Assembly (NCBI GenBank): GCA_013214425.1 | Contig: JABSPN010000025.1 | Coordinates: 1-17,105, forward strand | Direction of reading: 5' to 3' | Length of the DNA: 17,105 nucleotides | Source of the DNA: Flavobacteriaceae bacterium | GTDB lineage: Bacteria; Bacteroidota; Bacteroidia; Flavobacteriales; Flavobacteriaceae | Part shown: in pieces, positions 7,233-13,762 of the stretch | How the letters are laid out: the number at the start of each line of letters is the position of its first letter | Numbering within the stretch: the first letter of the stretch is position 1 | The notes under the pieces: generated by a model | What the model was told of the DNA's origin: nothing | Seen by the model: the letters and a program-made list of their open reading frames with translations, nothing else | Databases searched by the model: none | Program-made: the position numbers and the translations under genes

Positions 7233-8102
7233 ATGCAGTCTAATGGTTTTTCTTATGAAATTCTTTTTATAGACGATGGCAGCACCGATTCTTCCTGGTC
7301 TGTGATCCAGCAATTGTCGAAAGAAGACTCCAATGTAAAAGGCCATAAATTCCTGAAAAACTACGGAAAGTCTCAAGCATTACACCTTGGTTTCGAAAAA
7401 GCAAAAGGAGATGTCGTTATCACCATGGATGCCGACTTACAAGACAACCCAGATGAAATACCTGAACTTTATGACCTGATTTACAAGAAAGGATTTGATC
7501 TTATTTCTGGATGGAAAAAGAAGCGTTACGATTCTATTTTAGCCAAAAATCTACCTTCTAAATTATTCAATTGGTGTGCAAGAAAAACCTCAGGGTTAAA
7601 ATTACACGACTTTAATTGCGGTTTAAAAGCCTATAAAAACGAAGTCGTGAAAAACATTGATGTATATGGAGAAATGCATCGCTATATTCCAGTACTTGCA
7701 AAAAATGCTGGATTTATTAAAATAGATGAGAAGGTCGTACAACACCAAGCACGTAAATACGGTAAAACAAAATTTGGTATGGATCGATTTATTAATGGTT
7801 TTCTAGATTTAATTACAATTTCGTTTTTATCTAAATTCGGAAAAAGACCCATGCATTTATTCGGTGCTTTAGGAAGCCTTATGTTTATTATTGGTTTCTT
7901 GTTTGCACTCTATTTAGGTATCGACAAGTTGTTTTTAAATCCGTCTGGAAGATTGATCACCGAAAGACCACAATTCTATATTTCTTTGGCCACAATGATT
8001 ATAGGTACACAACTTTTTATTGCTGGTTTCTTGGGAGAACTTATTCTGCGCAATAACAAGAATCAGGAGCCGTATAAAGTTTCCGAAGAAATAAATACCT
8101 AA
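7233..8102 (+). CDS. Family 2 glycosyltransferase, GtrB/DPM1-like, N-terminally truncated by a nonsense codon
   Basis: From ATG 7233 the frame gives 289 residues of a membrane-associated GT2. It shows IDDGSTDSSW, the metal/nucleotide motif MDADLQDNP (about residues 66-74), the downstream motif VVQHQARKYGKTKFG of polyprenyl-phosphate glycosyltransferases, and two C-terminal membrane helices (about 207-229 and 245-268). Such enzymes move a sugar from a nucleotide donor to undecaprenyl phosphate at the inner membrane. The natural start is 7155, directly after the DUF4199 stop, but an in-frame TAA at 7200 separates the first 15 codons. The remaining protein lacks the nucleotide-binding strand VVIPLLNEE, so activity after reinitiation at 7233 is doubtful. 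Everything after the stop is intact, which points to a recent mutation or a sequence error. Confidence 0.85.
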   Translation: MQSNGFSYEILFIDDGSTDSSWSVIQQLSKEDSNVKGHKFLKNYGKSQALHLGFEKAKGDVVITMDADLQDNPDEIPELYDLIYKKGFDLISGWKKKRYDSILAKNLPSKLFNWCARKTSGLKLHDFNCGLKAYKNEVVKNIDVYGEMHRYIPVLAKNAGFIKIDEKVVQHQARKYGKTKFGMDRFINGFLDLITISFLSKFGKRPMHLFGALGSLMFIIGFLFALYLGIDKLFLNPSGRLITERPQFYISLATMIIGTQLFIAGFLGELILRNNKNQEPYKVSEEINT

Positions 8103-8130
8103 ACCTAATTAAATTTCAGTTAAACTTGTC

Positions 8131-8170
8131 TTGATTTCAATTCAGAAAAGATAAAGTTTGATTATTTTTG
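8131..8170 (+). promoter_or_regulatory. Candidate promoter of the phosphosugar mutase-ABC transporter pair
   Basis: TATTTTTG (8163-8170) matches the TAnnTTTG -7 element and lies 20 bp before ATG 8191. An alternative is TAAAGTTTG at 8152-8160 with TTG at 8131-8133, spaced 18 bp. The 88-bp gap after the glycosyltransferase stop allows a separate transcription unit. No terminator is visible in the gap. Confidence 0.4.
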
Positions 8171-8190
8171 TCTGATAATTTTAAGAGTAA

Positions 8191-9918
8191 ATGATACACA
8201 TAGAGCCTCAAATTCTTGAAGCAGTTAATAAATGGCTAACACCCAACTTCGACGAAGACACCCAACATCAGATTAAAGAACTTATCGCTAACAATCCAGA
8301 TGAGCTAAAAGAAAGCTTTTATAAAAATCTTGAGTTTGGTACTGGAGGCATGAGAGGTGTGATGGGGGTTGGCACGAATCGAATTAACAAATATACCCTA
8401 GGAAAAAACACGCAAGGCTTGGCCAATTATTTAAAAGAGATACACCATAATAAACAGCTAAAAGTAGCTATTGCTTTCGATTGCAGGCATCAATCAGACA
8501 CTTTAGCAAAGGTTGTCTCTGATGTGTTTTCTGCAAATGGTATTCAAGTATATCTTTTTTCTGAATTAAGACCTACTCCTGAGTTATCGTTTGCCGTAAG
8601 ACATTTAGATTGTGACTGCGGTATTGTACTTACAGCTTCTCACAATCCGCCAGAATACAACGGATACAAAGTATATTGGAATGATGGCGGACAAATTGTT
8701 CCTCCTGAAGACAAACAGATAATTGAAGCCATTAATGCGATTGATTATAGTGATATTCAATTTAACAGTAATTCCAATTTAATTGAATTGATCGATACAA
8801 AAATTGACGAAGCGTTTATTAATGCTTCTATCAATAACGGAAGCTTTTCCGATACCAATAGAGAAGAGTTAACTGTCGTATTCACCTCTTTACACGGTAC
8901 CTCTATTACTATTTTGCCAGAAACACTTAAGAGAGCTGGTTATCAAAATATTCATATCGTTGAAGAACAAGCAACACCAAATGGAGATTTCCCTACTGTT
9001 GCTTCTCCAAACCCTGAAGAGCCTGAAGCTTTAGCAATGGCAATGGAATTGGCAGAAAAAGTAAATGCTGATATCGTTATTGGAACCGATCCAGATTCAG
9101 ACAGATTGGGTATCGCAGTTCGAGATAACAACAATAAACTGACTTTATTAAATGGAAATCAGTCCATGTTGGTGATGACAGATTTTCTGATCAAGCAACG
9201 ACAAAACAAAGGCTTACATCAATCAAGTGATTTTATTGGTTCTACTATTGTATCCACACCCATGATGAATGACCTGGCCACGCATTACGGAATTGAATGT
9301 AAAGTGGGATTAACGGGATTCAAATGGATCGCCAAAATGATCAAAGATTTTCCTCAGCAACATTTTATTGGTGGCGGTGAAGAGAGTTTTGGATTTATGG
9401 TTGGAGATTTTGTTCGAGATAAAGATGCCGTTACAGCCTCTCTCCTTGCCTGTGAAATAGCTGCTCAAGCGAAACACAATGATAGTTCTTTCTATAACGA
9501 GTTACTCTCCTTATATCAAAGTCATGGTTGCTATAAAGAATATTTGGTCTCTTTAGTCAAAAAGGGGATTTCTGGAGCAGAAGAAATCAAACAAATGATG
9601 ATTGATTTCCGAAGTAATCCTTTAGAGACGATCAATGGTTCTAAAGTCGTGATGCTGGAAGATTATCAATCTGCTACTGCAAAAGACTTAATTACTGGAG
9701 AAGAAAGCCCTATTGATATCCCAAAATCAAATGTTTTAATCTATTATACAGAAGATGGGACTAAGGTAGCTTGTAGACCAAGTGGAACAGAACCTAAAAT
9801 AAAATTCTATATTAGCGTAAAAGCCGAACTTGAATCGATAGAGGCTTTTGATGATGTTGAAACGAAGCTGGACAACAAGATTCAGGCAATAATTAATGAA
9901 ATGAAAATTAGTTCATGA
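8191..9918 (+). CDS. Phosphoglucomutase/phosphomannomutase (alpha-D-phosphohexomutase)
   Basis: The 575-residue cytoplasmic enzyme interconverts hexose 1- and 6-phosphates, feeding nucleotide-sugar synthesis. All four family signatures are present: the phosphoserine loop TASHNPPEYNGYK (S150), the metal loop GTDPDSDRLG (D300, D302, D304), the sugar-binding loop GGGEESFGF (about 394-402), and the phosphate-binding loop RPSGTEPKIKFY near the C-terminus. The N-terminal segment FGTGGMRGVMGVGTNRINKYT and the length match the long PgcA/PGM2-like subgroup. Start ATG 8191 is the first in frame and follows a promoter-like sequence. The stop TGA overlaps the ABC transporter ATG at 9915-9918, so both are co-translated. 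Glucose versus mannose specificity cannot be read off. Confidence 0.95.
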   Translation: MIHIEPQILEAVNKWLTPNFDEDTQHQIKELIANNPDELKESFYKNLEFGTGGMRGVMGVGTNRINKYTLGKNTQGLANYLKEIHHNKQLKVAIAFDCRHQSDTLAKVVSDVFSANGIQVYLFSELRPTPELSFAVRHLDCDCGIVLTASHNPPEYNGYKVYWNDGGQIVPPEDKQIIEAINAIDYSDIQFNSNSNLIELIDTKIDEAFINASINNGSFSDTNREELTVVFTSLHGTSITILPETLKRAGYQNIHIVEEQATPNGDFPTVASPNPEEPEALAMAMELAEKVNADIVIGTDPDSDRLGIAVRDNNNKLTLLNGNQSMLVMTDFLIKQRQNKGLHQSSDFIGSTIVSTPMMNDLATHYGIECKVGLTGFKWIAKMIKDFPQQHFIGGGEESFGFMVGDFVRDKDAVTASLLACEIAAQAKHNDSSFYNELLSLYQSHGCYKEYLVSLVKKGISGAEEIKQMMIDFRSNPLETINGSKVVMLEDYQSATAKDLITGEESPIDIPKSNVLIYYTEDGTKVACRPSGTEPKIKFYISVKAELESIEAFDDVETKLDNKIQAIINEMKISS

Positions 9919-11744
9919 CCTATTTCAAAAAGATACTACGCTATGCATTGCCTTATAAGATGTACGGCATCTTGAATATATTTTTCAATATACTTTATTC
10001 ATTGTTTAGTGCTTTGTCAATGTTAGCATTACTACCAATGCTCAAAGTGCTATTCAATAAAGATGAAGATAAATTTTACCCTAATCCCATTTATAATGGG
10101 ATTTCATCTGCCAAAGAATATTTTCAAGATAGTCTTAATTGCTATGTGGTTGAATCTATAAAGCAAGAAGGTCATATACAAATACTTACGTATATGATTA
10201 TTTTAATCATTTCTTTATTCATGCTTAAAAATTTCTTTAATTATTTAGCCATGTTTTTTATGACTTATTTAAGGAATGGTGTTTTAAAAGATCTCAGAAA
10301 TGACGTTTATCAAAAAACAATTGAATTACCTCTTTCTTATTTTTCCGAAAAGAGAAAAGGAGATATTATAGCTAGAATAGGTACAGATGTTTTAGAAATC
10401 CAGTATTCTTTTTTATCAGTACTAGAAATGCTTGTAAGGGAGCCCTTAACTATTTTATTCACGCTGATTGCAATGATATTTTTAAGTATTGACCTTACAA
10501 TTTTCGTATTTATCTTTATTCCCATATCAGGTTTTTTAATATCTCTAGTTGGGAAAAAACTTAAAAGACAATCAGAAAACGTACAAAAAGAACAAGGTAC
10601 TTTTTTATCCATCCTGGACGAAACATTATCTGGTTTAAGAGTCATTAAAGGCTTTAATGCTGAAGCATTTTTTCAAAATAAATTTGAAGATTCAACAAAT
10701 CGATTTTATAAATTTTTAGTTAATCTAATCAATCGTAAAAATTTAGCCTCTCCAATGAGCGAATTTTTAGGTATTTGTGTTATAGCAGTTTTACTTTGGT
10801 ATGGCGGTAATCTGGTTTTTGTGAAAAAGGTATTAGAGCCCGAAACTTTTATAATCTACATCGGTCTTGCATACAACATCCTTACCCCAGCCAAGGCTAT
10901 TTCTAAAGCCAGTTATAGTGTTAAAAAAGGTAATGCTGCTGCTGAACGAGTTTTAGAATTACTGGAAATGGAATCTCCTTTAAAAGACAAACCCACTGCT
11001 GAAGAAAAAAATAGTTTTGATCAAGCTATTACTTTAGAAAACATCTCGTTCAAGTACGAAAATGATTATGTCTTAAAAAACTTCACTTTAGCTATTCCTA
11101 AAGGAAAAACAGTGGCTTTAGTTGGTCAATCTGGAAGTGGAAAATCAACCATCGCTAATCTATTGACACGCTTTTATGATGTCAACGAAGGTGCTATTAA
11201 GATTGACGGAATAGATATCAAAAATATCAAAAAGCATAGTCTGAGAAATCTGATGGGATTGGTTACTCAAGATTCTATTTTATTCAATGATACTATTGCC
11301 AATAATATCAAATTAGGAAAACAAGAGGCCACTTATGAAGAAGTCTTAGAAGCTTCCAAAGTAGCCAATGCCTTTGAATTTATTAAAGAACAACCCGAAG
11401 GCTTTGATACCAATATTGGTGATGGAGGAGGAAAATTATCTGGCGGACAAAAACAGCGTTTATCCATAGCCAGAGCTGTACTGAAAGATCCGCCTATCAT
11501 GATCTTAGACGAAGCTACTTCTGCCTTAGATACAGAATCTGAAAAATTGGTACAGATAGCCTTGGAAAACATGACCAAAAACAGAACTTCTGTAGTCATT
11601 GCTCATCGCCTATCAACTATTCAAAATGCTGATGTTATTGTTGTCATGCAAAAAGGTAAAATTGTAGAGCAAGGAACGCATCAGGAATTGATTGACAATA
11701 AAGGAACCTATTATAAATTGGTTGAAATGCAATCATTTGATTAG
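9915..11744 (+). CDS. ABC exporter, fused permease and ATPase (MsbA-like)
   Basis: The 609-residue half-transporter works as a homodimer in the inner membrane. The N-terminal ABC type 1 membrane domain covers about residues 15-340, with six helices and the coupling segment DLRNDVYQKTIELPLSYFSEKRKGDI (cited by its position at about 126-151). The ATPase covers about 370-605, with Walker A GQSGSGKS (404-411), Q-loop Q452, signature LSGGQ (508-512), Walker B IMILDE (528-533), D-loop SALD and switch H564. All catalytic residues are intact. The architecture matches MsbA-type lipid/lipopolysaccharide flippases and also drug exporters. The neighbouring sugar mutase and glycosyltransferase favour an envelope glycolipid substrate, but that is inference. 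Its start overlaps the mutase stop (ATGA). Confidence 0.93.
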   Translation: MTYFKKILRYALPYKMYGILNIFFNILYSLFSALSMLALLPMLKVLFNKDEDKFYPNPIYNGISSAKEYFQDSLNCYVVESIKQEGHIQILTYMIILIISLFMLKNFFNYLAMFFMTYLRNGVLKDLRNDVYQKTIELPLSYFSEKRKGDIIARIGTDVLEIQYSFLSVLEMLVREPLTILFTLIAMIFLSIDLTIFVFIFIPISGFLISLVGKKLKRQSENVQKEQGTFLSILDETLSGLRVIKGFNAEAFFQNKFEDSTNRFYKFLVNLINRKNLASPMSEFLGICVIAVLLWYGGNLVFVKKVLEPETFIIYIGLAYNILTPAKAISKASYSVKKGNAAAERVLELLEMESPLKDKPTAEEKNSFDQAITLENISFKYENDYVLKNFTLAIPKGKTVALVGQSGSGKSTIANLLTRFYDVNEGAIKIDGIDIKNIKKHSLRNLMGLVTQDSILFNDTIANNIKLGKQEATYEEVLEASKVANAFEFIKEQPEGFDTNIGDGGGKLSGGQKQRLSIARAVLKDPPIMILDEATSALDTESEKLVQIALENMTKNRTSVVIAHRLSTIQNADVIVVMQKGKIVEQGTHQELIDNKGTYYKLVEMQSFD

Positions 11745-11753
11745 ATATAAAAA

Positions 11754-11779
11754 AAGGAACAGATCTCCATCTGTTCCTT
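11754..11779. terminator. Strong hairpin after the ABC transporter
   Basis: AAGGAACAGAT and ATCTGTTCCTT form an 11-bp perfect stem around CTCC, 10 bp after the stop at 11744. Its position fits termination of the mutase-transporter unit. On the plus strand the tail (AAGATAATAG) is poor in T. The run of seven or more T lies on the minus-strand side, so it resembles a bidirectional or reverse terminator. Confidence 0.6.
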
Positions 11780-11906
11780 AAGATAATAGTTGTAATACTG
11801 TGGGGCATATATACAACTAACAACTAAATTCTCTAAAATTTATACTACAATTATAATAAAAATTAGACTGATTTCAAGAAAATTTAATAAAAAAACGATG
11901 TAAATT

Positions 11907-11938
11907 AAACCTTTTAGTAAAAAAAGGGTCTAAAAGAC
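11907..11938 (+). promoter_or_regulatory. ECF-type promoter box 1 (before the sigma gene)
   Basis: AAACCTTTT (11907-11915), 12 nt, then GTCTAAAAGAC (11928-11938). The AAC-containing upstream part and GTC/TCTAA downstream part resemble the -35 and -10 elements of E. coli sigmaE-like ECF promoters (GGAACTT, about 15 nt, TCTnA). It precedes the sigma start by about 20 nt, as expected for autoregulation. CTTTTAG and CTAAAAG within it are also inverted repeats, so an RNA or operator role is an alternative. Confidence 0.65.
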
Positions 11939-11957
11939 AAAACCAAGCAACAAAAAC

Positions 11958-12500
11958 TTGAAAACTGAAAAGGAATTCATAGCATCATTACAAAATCAGA
12001 AAACCAGAGAATTGGCTTTCAGAGATTTAGTAAAGGAATATAAAGAACGTTTGTATTGGCATATCAGAAAAATTGTGATCGATCATGCCGATACCGATGA
12101 TGTATTGCAAAATACCTTTATCAAGATTTTTAGAAATATTGAGAATTTTAAAGGAGATTCCAAATTGTATTCCTGGATGTATCGTATCGCTACTAATGAA
12201 GCCATTACATTTATCAATAAAAGAGCCAAGACGCAACAAATTTCTTCCGAAGAAATAAAAACGACCATGGTCAATAACTTAAAAGCTGATGATTATTTTG
12301 ATGGAGATGAAGCACAAATAAAGCTACAAAAGGCTATTGCTTCTTTACCTGAAAAACAACAGTTGGTATTTAATATGAAATATTTTGACGATATGAAATA
12401 TCAGGAAATATCAGATATATTAGAAACATCTGTGGGAGCATTAAAGGCTTCTTATCATATCGCAGTAAAAAAAATTGAAACTTTTATACTAGAGCATTAA
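11958..12500 (+). CDS. ECF (group 4) RNA polymerase sigma factor
   Basis: The 180-residue protein has two sigma domains. Region 2 covers about residues 20-90: LVKEYKERLYWHIRKIV, the acidic helix HADTDDVLQNTFIKIFRNIENF, and FKGDSKLYSWMYRIATNEAITF, which melts and reads the -10. Region 4 covers about 120-178, with LPEKQQLVFNMKYFDDMKYQEI and a helix-turn-helix that reads the -35. Regions 1 and 3 are absent, as in extracytoplasmic-function sigmas. The start is a TTG at 11958; no in-frame ATG is available nearby upstream. An ECF-type box lies just before it, and two more copies of the box follow this gene and the third gene. The two downstream genes, a one-TM protein and a Spy-like periplasmic protein, form the expected sensing partners. 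It probably controls an envelope-stress regulon. Confidence 0.93.
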   Translation: MKTEKEFIASLQNQKTRELAFRDLVKEYKERLYWHIRKIVIDHADTDDVLQNTFIKIFRNIENFKGDSKLYSWMYRIATNEAITFINKRAKTQQISSEEIKTTMVNNLKADDYFDGDEAQIKLQKAIASLPEKQQLVFNMKYFDDMKYQEISDILETSVGALKASYHIAVKKIETFILEH

Positions 12501-12530
12501 ACCTTTTAGATTTCCATTAGTCTAAAAGAC
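12499..12530 (+). promoter_or_regulatory. ECF-type promoter box 2 (between sigma and anti-sigma genes)
   Basis: AAACCTTTT (12499-12507), 12 nt, GTCTAAAAGAC (12520-12530). The first two A's belong to the sigma stop codon TAA. The -10-like part ends 6 bp before ATG 12537, so a transcript from here would be nearly leaderless. If used, it would raise the anti-sigma to sigma ratio once the sigma factor is active. Confidence 0.6.
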
Positions 12531-12536
12531 AAGAAC

Positions 12537-13082
12537 ATGAAAAAAGACAATTCACATAACAATCAAAATTCGGGTTTCAAAACTCCTGAAAATTACTTCG
12601 AAAAGTTCGATGACCGTCTTTTTGCTCGTTTGTCTTTAAAAGATGAACATCCCGAAGTAACACTAGAGCAAGAAACAGGATTTACTGTACCAGAAGAGTA
12701 TTTTAACTCTTTTGAAGAGCGCTTGTTTGACAAATTATCTGAAGAAAAGATGGAAACTAAAGTTATTCCATTATTCAGCAAGAGAACATGGACTTATGTA
12801 GCGAGTATTGCTGCTGTGGTGCTTTTGGCCATTCCGCTGTTCTTTACTAATACAGGAGAAAACGAGATCGATATTGAGAAAGATTTAAGTAATATCGAGA
12901 TACAAGAGTACTTAGACTATTTTAGTAGTGAAGAATTTGATTTAAATACTGTAGAGTTTGCTTCACTATCTGAAGAAGACATTGCAGAACTAGAAGAAGA
13001 AACGAATACTATTGAAAACGAACTGTTATTAGAATATTTATCGAATGAAGAAATAACAGACGATTTATTAGAAAACCTATAA
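12537..13082 (+). CDS. Putative anti-sigma factor, single transmembrane helix
   Basis: The 181-residue protein has no close family I can name. It has a cytoplasmic N-terminal part, one membrane helix at about residues 85-103 (TYVASIAAVVLLAIPLFF), and an acidic C-terminal part. That topology and its place directly after an ECF sigma gene make it the likely membrane anti-sigma. The N-terminal part is a tandem duplication: residues 14-33 (F.TPENYFEKFDDRLFARLS) and 49-68 (F.VPEEYFNSFEERLFDKLS) share 11 of 20 positions. The pattern F..PE.YF..F..RL recurs in Bacteroidetes proteins beside ECF sigmas. The outer part is very acidic (SEEDIAELEEETN, SNEEITDDLLENL). There is no zinc-binding HxxxCxxC motif, so it is not a classical ZAS-type anti-sigma. 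Sigma binding by the duplicated motif is inference. Confidence 0.75.
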   Translation: MKKDNSHNNQNSGFKTPENYFEKFDDRLFARLSLKDEHPEVTLEQETGFTVPEEYFNSFEERLFDKLSEEKMETKVIPLFSKRTWTYVASIAAVVLLAIPLFFTNTGENEIDIEKDLSNIEIQEYLDYFSSEEFDLNTVEFASLSEEDIAELEEETNTIENELLLEYLSNEEITDDLLENL

Positions 13083-13095
13083 TAACAACAATACC

Positions 13096-13536
13096 ATGAA
13101 AAACATTACGTACCTGTTCATTCTATTACTCACTTACCAAATAGGTTTAAGTCAGAACGGCAGTAGAATAAAAGCATTAAAAACTGCTCATATTACTAAT
13201 GCCCTAAACCTAACCGCTGATGAAGCAGAAAAGTTTTGGCCTATCTATAATGCAGCCGATGTGAATATTAAAAAGTATCGTATGCAATTAAGGCAGATTA
13301 CAAGAAAATCGAAAGAAGACCTTTCGGAAGGAGAAGCCAAAATATTGATTAATCAATATATCGATACTGAAAATAAATTACATAAAGAAGAAATTAATCT
13401 ACTTACACAACTGAAAGGAGTACTTTCTGCAAAAAAAATTATCAAGCTTAAAAAAGCAGAAGAAGACTTTAACCGTAAGGTTTTAGAACAAATGAAAAAG
13501 AGAAGAATGCAAGGCGAAAGACCTAACAGAAATTAA
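13096..13536 (+). CDS. Spy/CpxP-like periplasmic protein, 'sensor of ECF-type sigma factor'
   Basis: The 146-residue protein starts with a signal peptide (NITYLFILLLTYQIGLSQ, cleavage about residue 20). It continues as a mostly helical, highly charged domain: ITNALNLTADEAEKFWPIYNA (about 34-54), then long amphipathic helices and a basic tail (MKKRRMQGERPNRN). The LNLT..EA.KFWP.Y pattern is typical of the flavobacterial family annotated as sensor of ECF-type sigma factor and resembles the LTxxQ-type helices of Spy and CpxP. It would act in the periplasm as chaperone or stress sensor, possibly touching the outer part of the membrane anti-sigma. It begins 13 bp after the previous stop, so it is in the same operon. 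Its stop TAA forms the start of the third ECF-type box. Confidence 0.82.
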   Translation: MKNITYLFILLLTYQIGLSQNGSRIKALKTAHITNALNLTADEAEKFWPIYNAADVNIKKYRMQLRQITRKSKEDLSEGEAKILINQYIDTENKLHKEEINLLTQLKGVLSAKKIIKLKKAEEDFNRKVLEQMKKRRMQGERPNRN

Positions 13537-13565
13537 ACCTTTTAAGGGTTTTGAAGTCTAAAACG
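13535..13565 (+). promoter_or_regulatory. ECF-type promoter box 3 (no gene downstream)
   Basis: AAACCTTTT (13535-13543), 12 nt, GTCTAAAACG (13556-13565). It has the same spacing as boxes 1 and 2 and again overlaps a stop codon TAA. No plus-strand gene lies ahead before 14948. The predicted transcript would start near 13567-13570 and meet an intrinsic terminator at 13617-13645. Confidence 0.55.
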
Positions 13566-13567
13566 TA

Positions 13568-13645
13568 TATAAAGTAAATTATAGTGAAATCTATAATTGG
13601 TTGATTTGGTTTTTTGAAAAAGGAGTGCCTAGCGCTCCTTTTTCT
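13568..13645 (+). ncRNA. Predicted sigma-dependent small RNA (about 75-80 nt)
   Basis: Downstream of ECF-type box 3 the sequence folds as a perfect 8-bp stem-loop, AATTATAG (13577-13584) with CTATAATT (13591-13598) around TGAAAT. A U/G-rich single-stranded linker follows (13599-13616), then a 12-bp terminator hairpin with a U-tail. This is the usual order of parts in bacterial trans-acting sRNAs. It may instead be the 3' untranslated region of the Spy-like gene, from which an sRNA could also be processed. No RNA family was recognised; the call rests on layout only. Confidence 0.4.
13617..13645 (+). terminator. Intrinsic terminator of the sigma operon
   Basis: AAAAAGGAGTGC (13617-13628) pairs over 12 bp (one G-T) with GCGCTCCTTTTT (13632-13643) around the loop CTA, and T-rich sequence follows. 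It ends the operon and the predicted sRNA. Confidence 0.88.
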
Positions 13646-13659
13646 TTTTATTCCCATGA

Positions 13660-13762
13660 TCACACTGAGTTAGCTCATACTAAGCAAAGTCGAAGTAAAA
13701 TATCTATATATTGACTATGACTAGGCTAAAGCTTCAGCGACATGCGTAAGCTCAATGCGACA
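13660..13762. repeat. Possible degenerate intergenic repeat
   Basis: The stretch holds CACTGAG..., GCAAAGTCGAAGT and AAGCTCAATGCGACA, which look like eroded forms of the short CACTGAGC/GTCGAAG-type repeats scattered between flavobacterial genes. AAGCTTCAGCGACA (13729-13742) and AAGCTCAATGCGACA (13748-13762) are imperfect direct repeats. There is no coding signal. The match to a known repeat is from memory and weak. Confidence 0.25.

Noticed and set aside
10337..11599. Minus-strand open frames within the ABC transporter gene
   Set aside because: They are antisense to a fully conserved coding region with all ATPase motifs and have no features of their own.
12027..12781. Minus-strand open frames within the sigma and anti-sigma genes
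   Set aside because: They are shadows of well-supported plus-strand genes and contain no recognisable domain.
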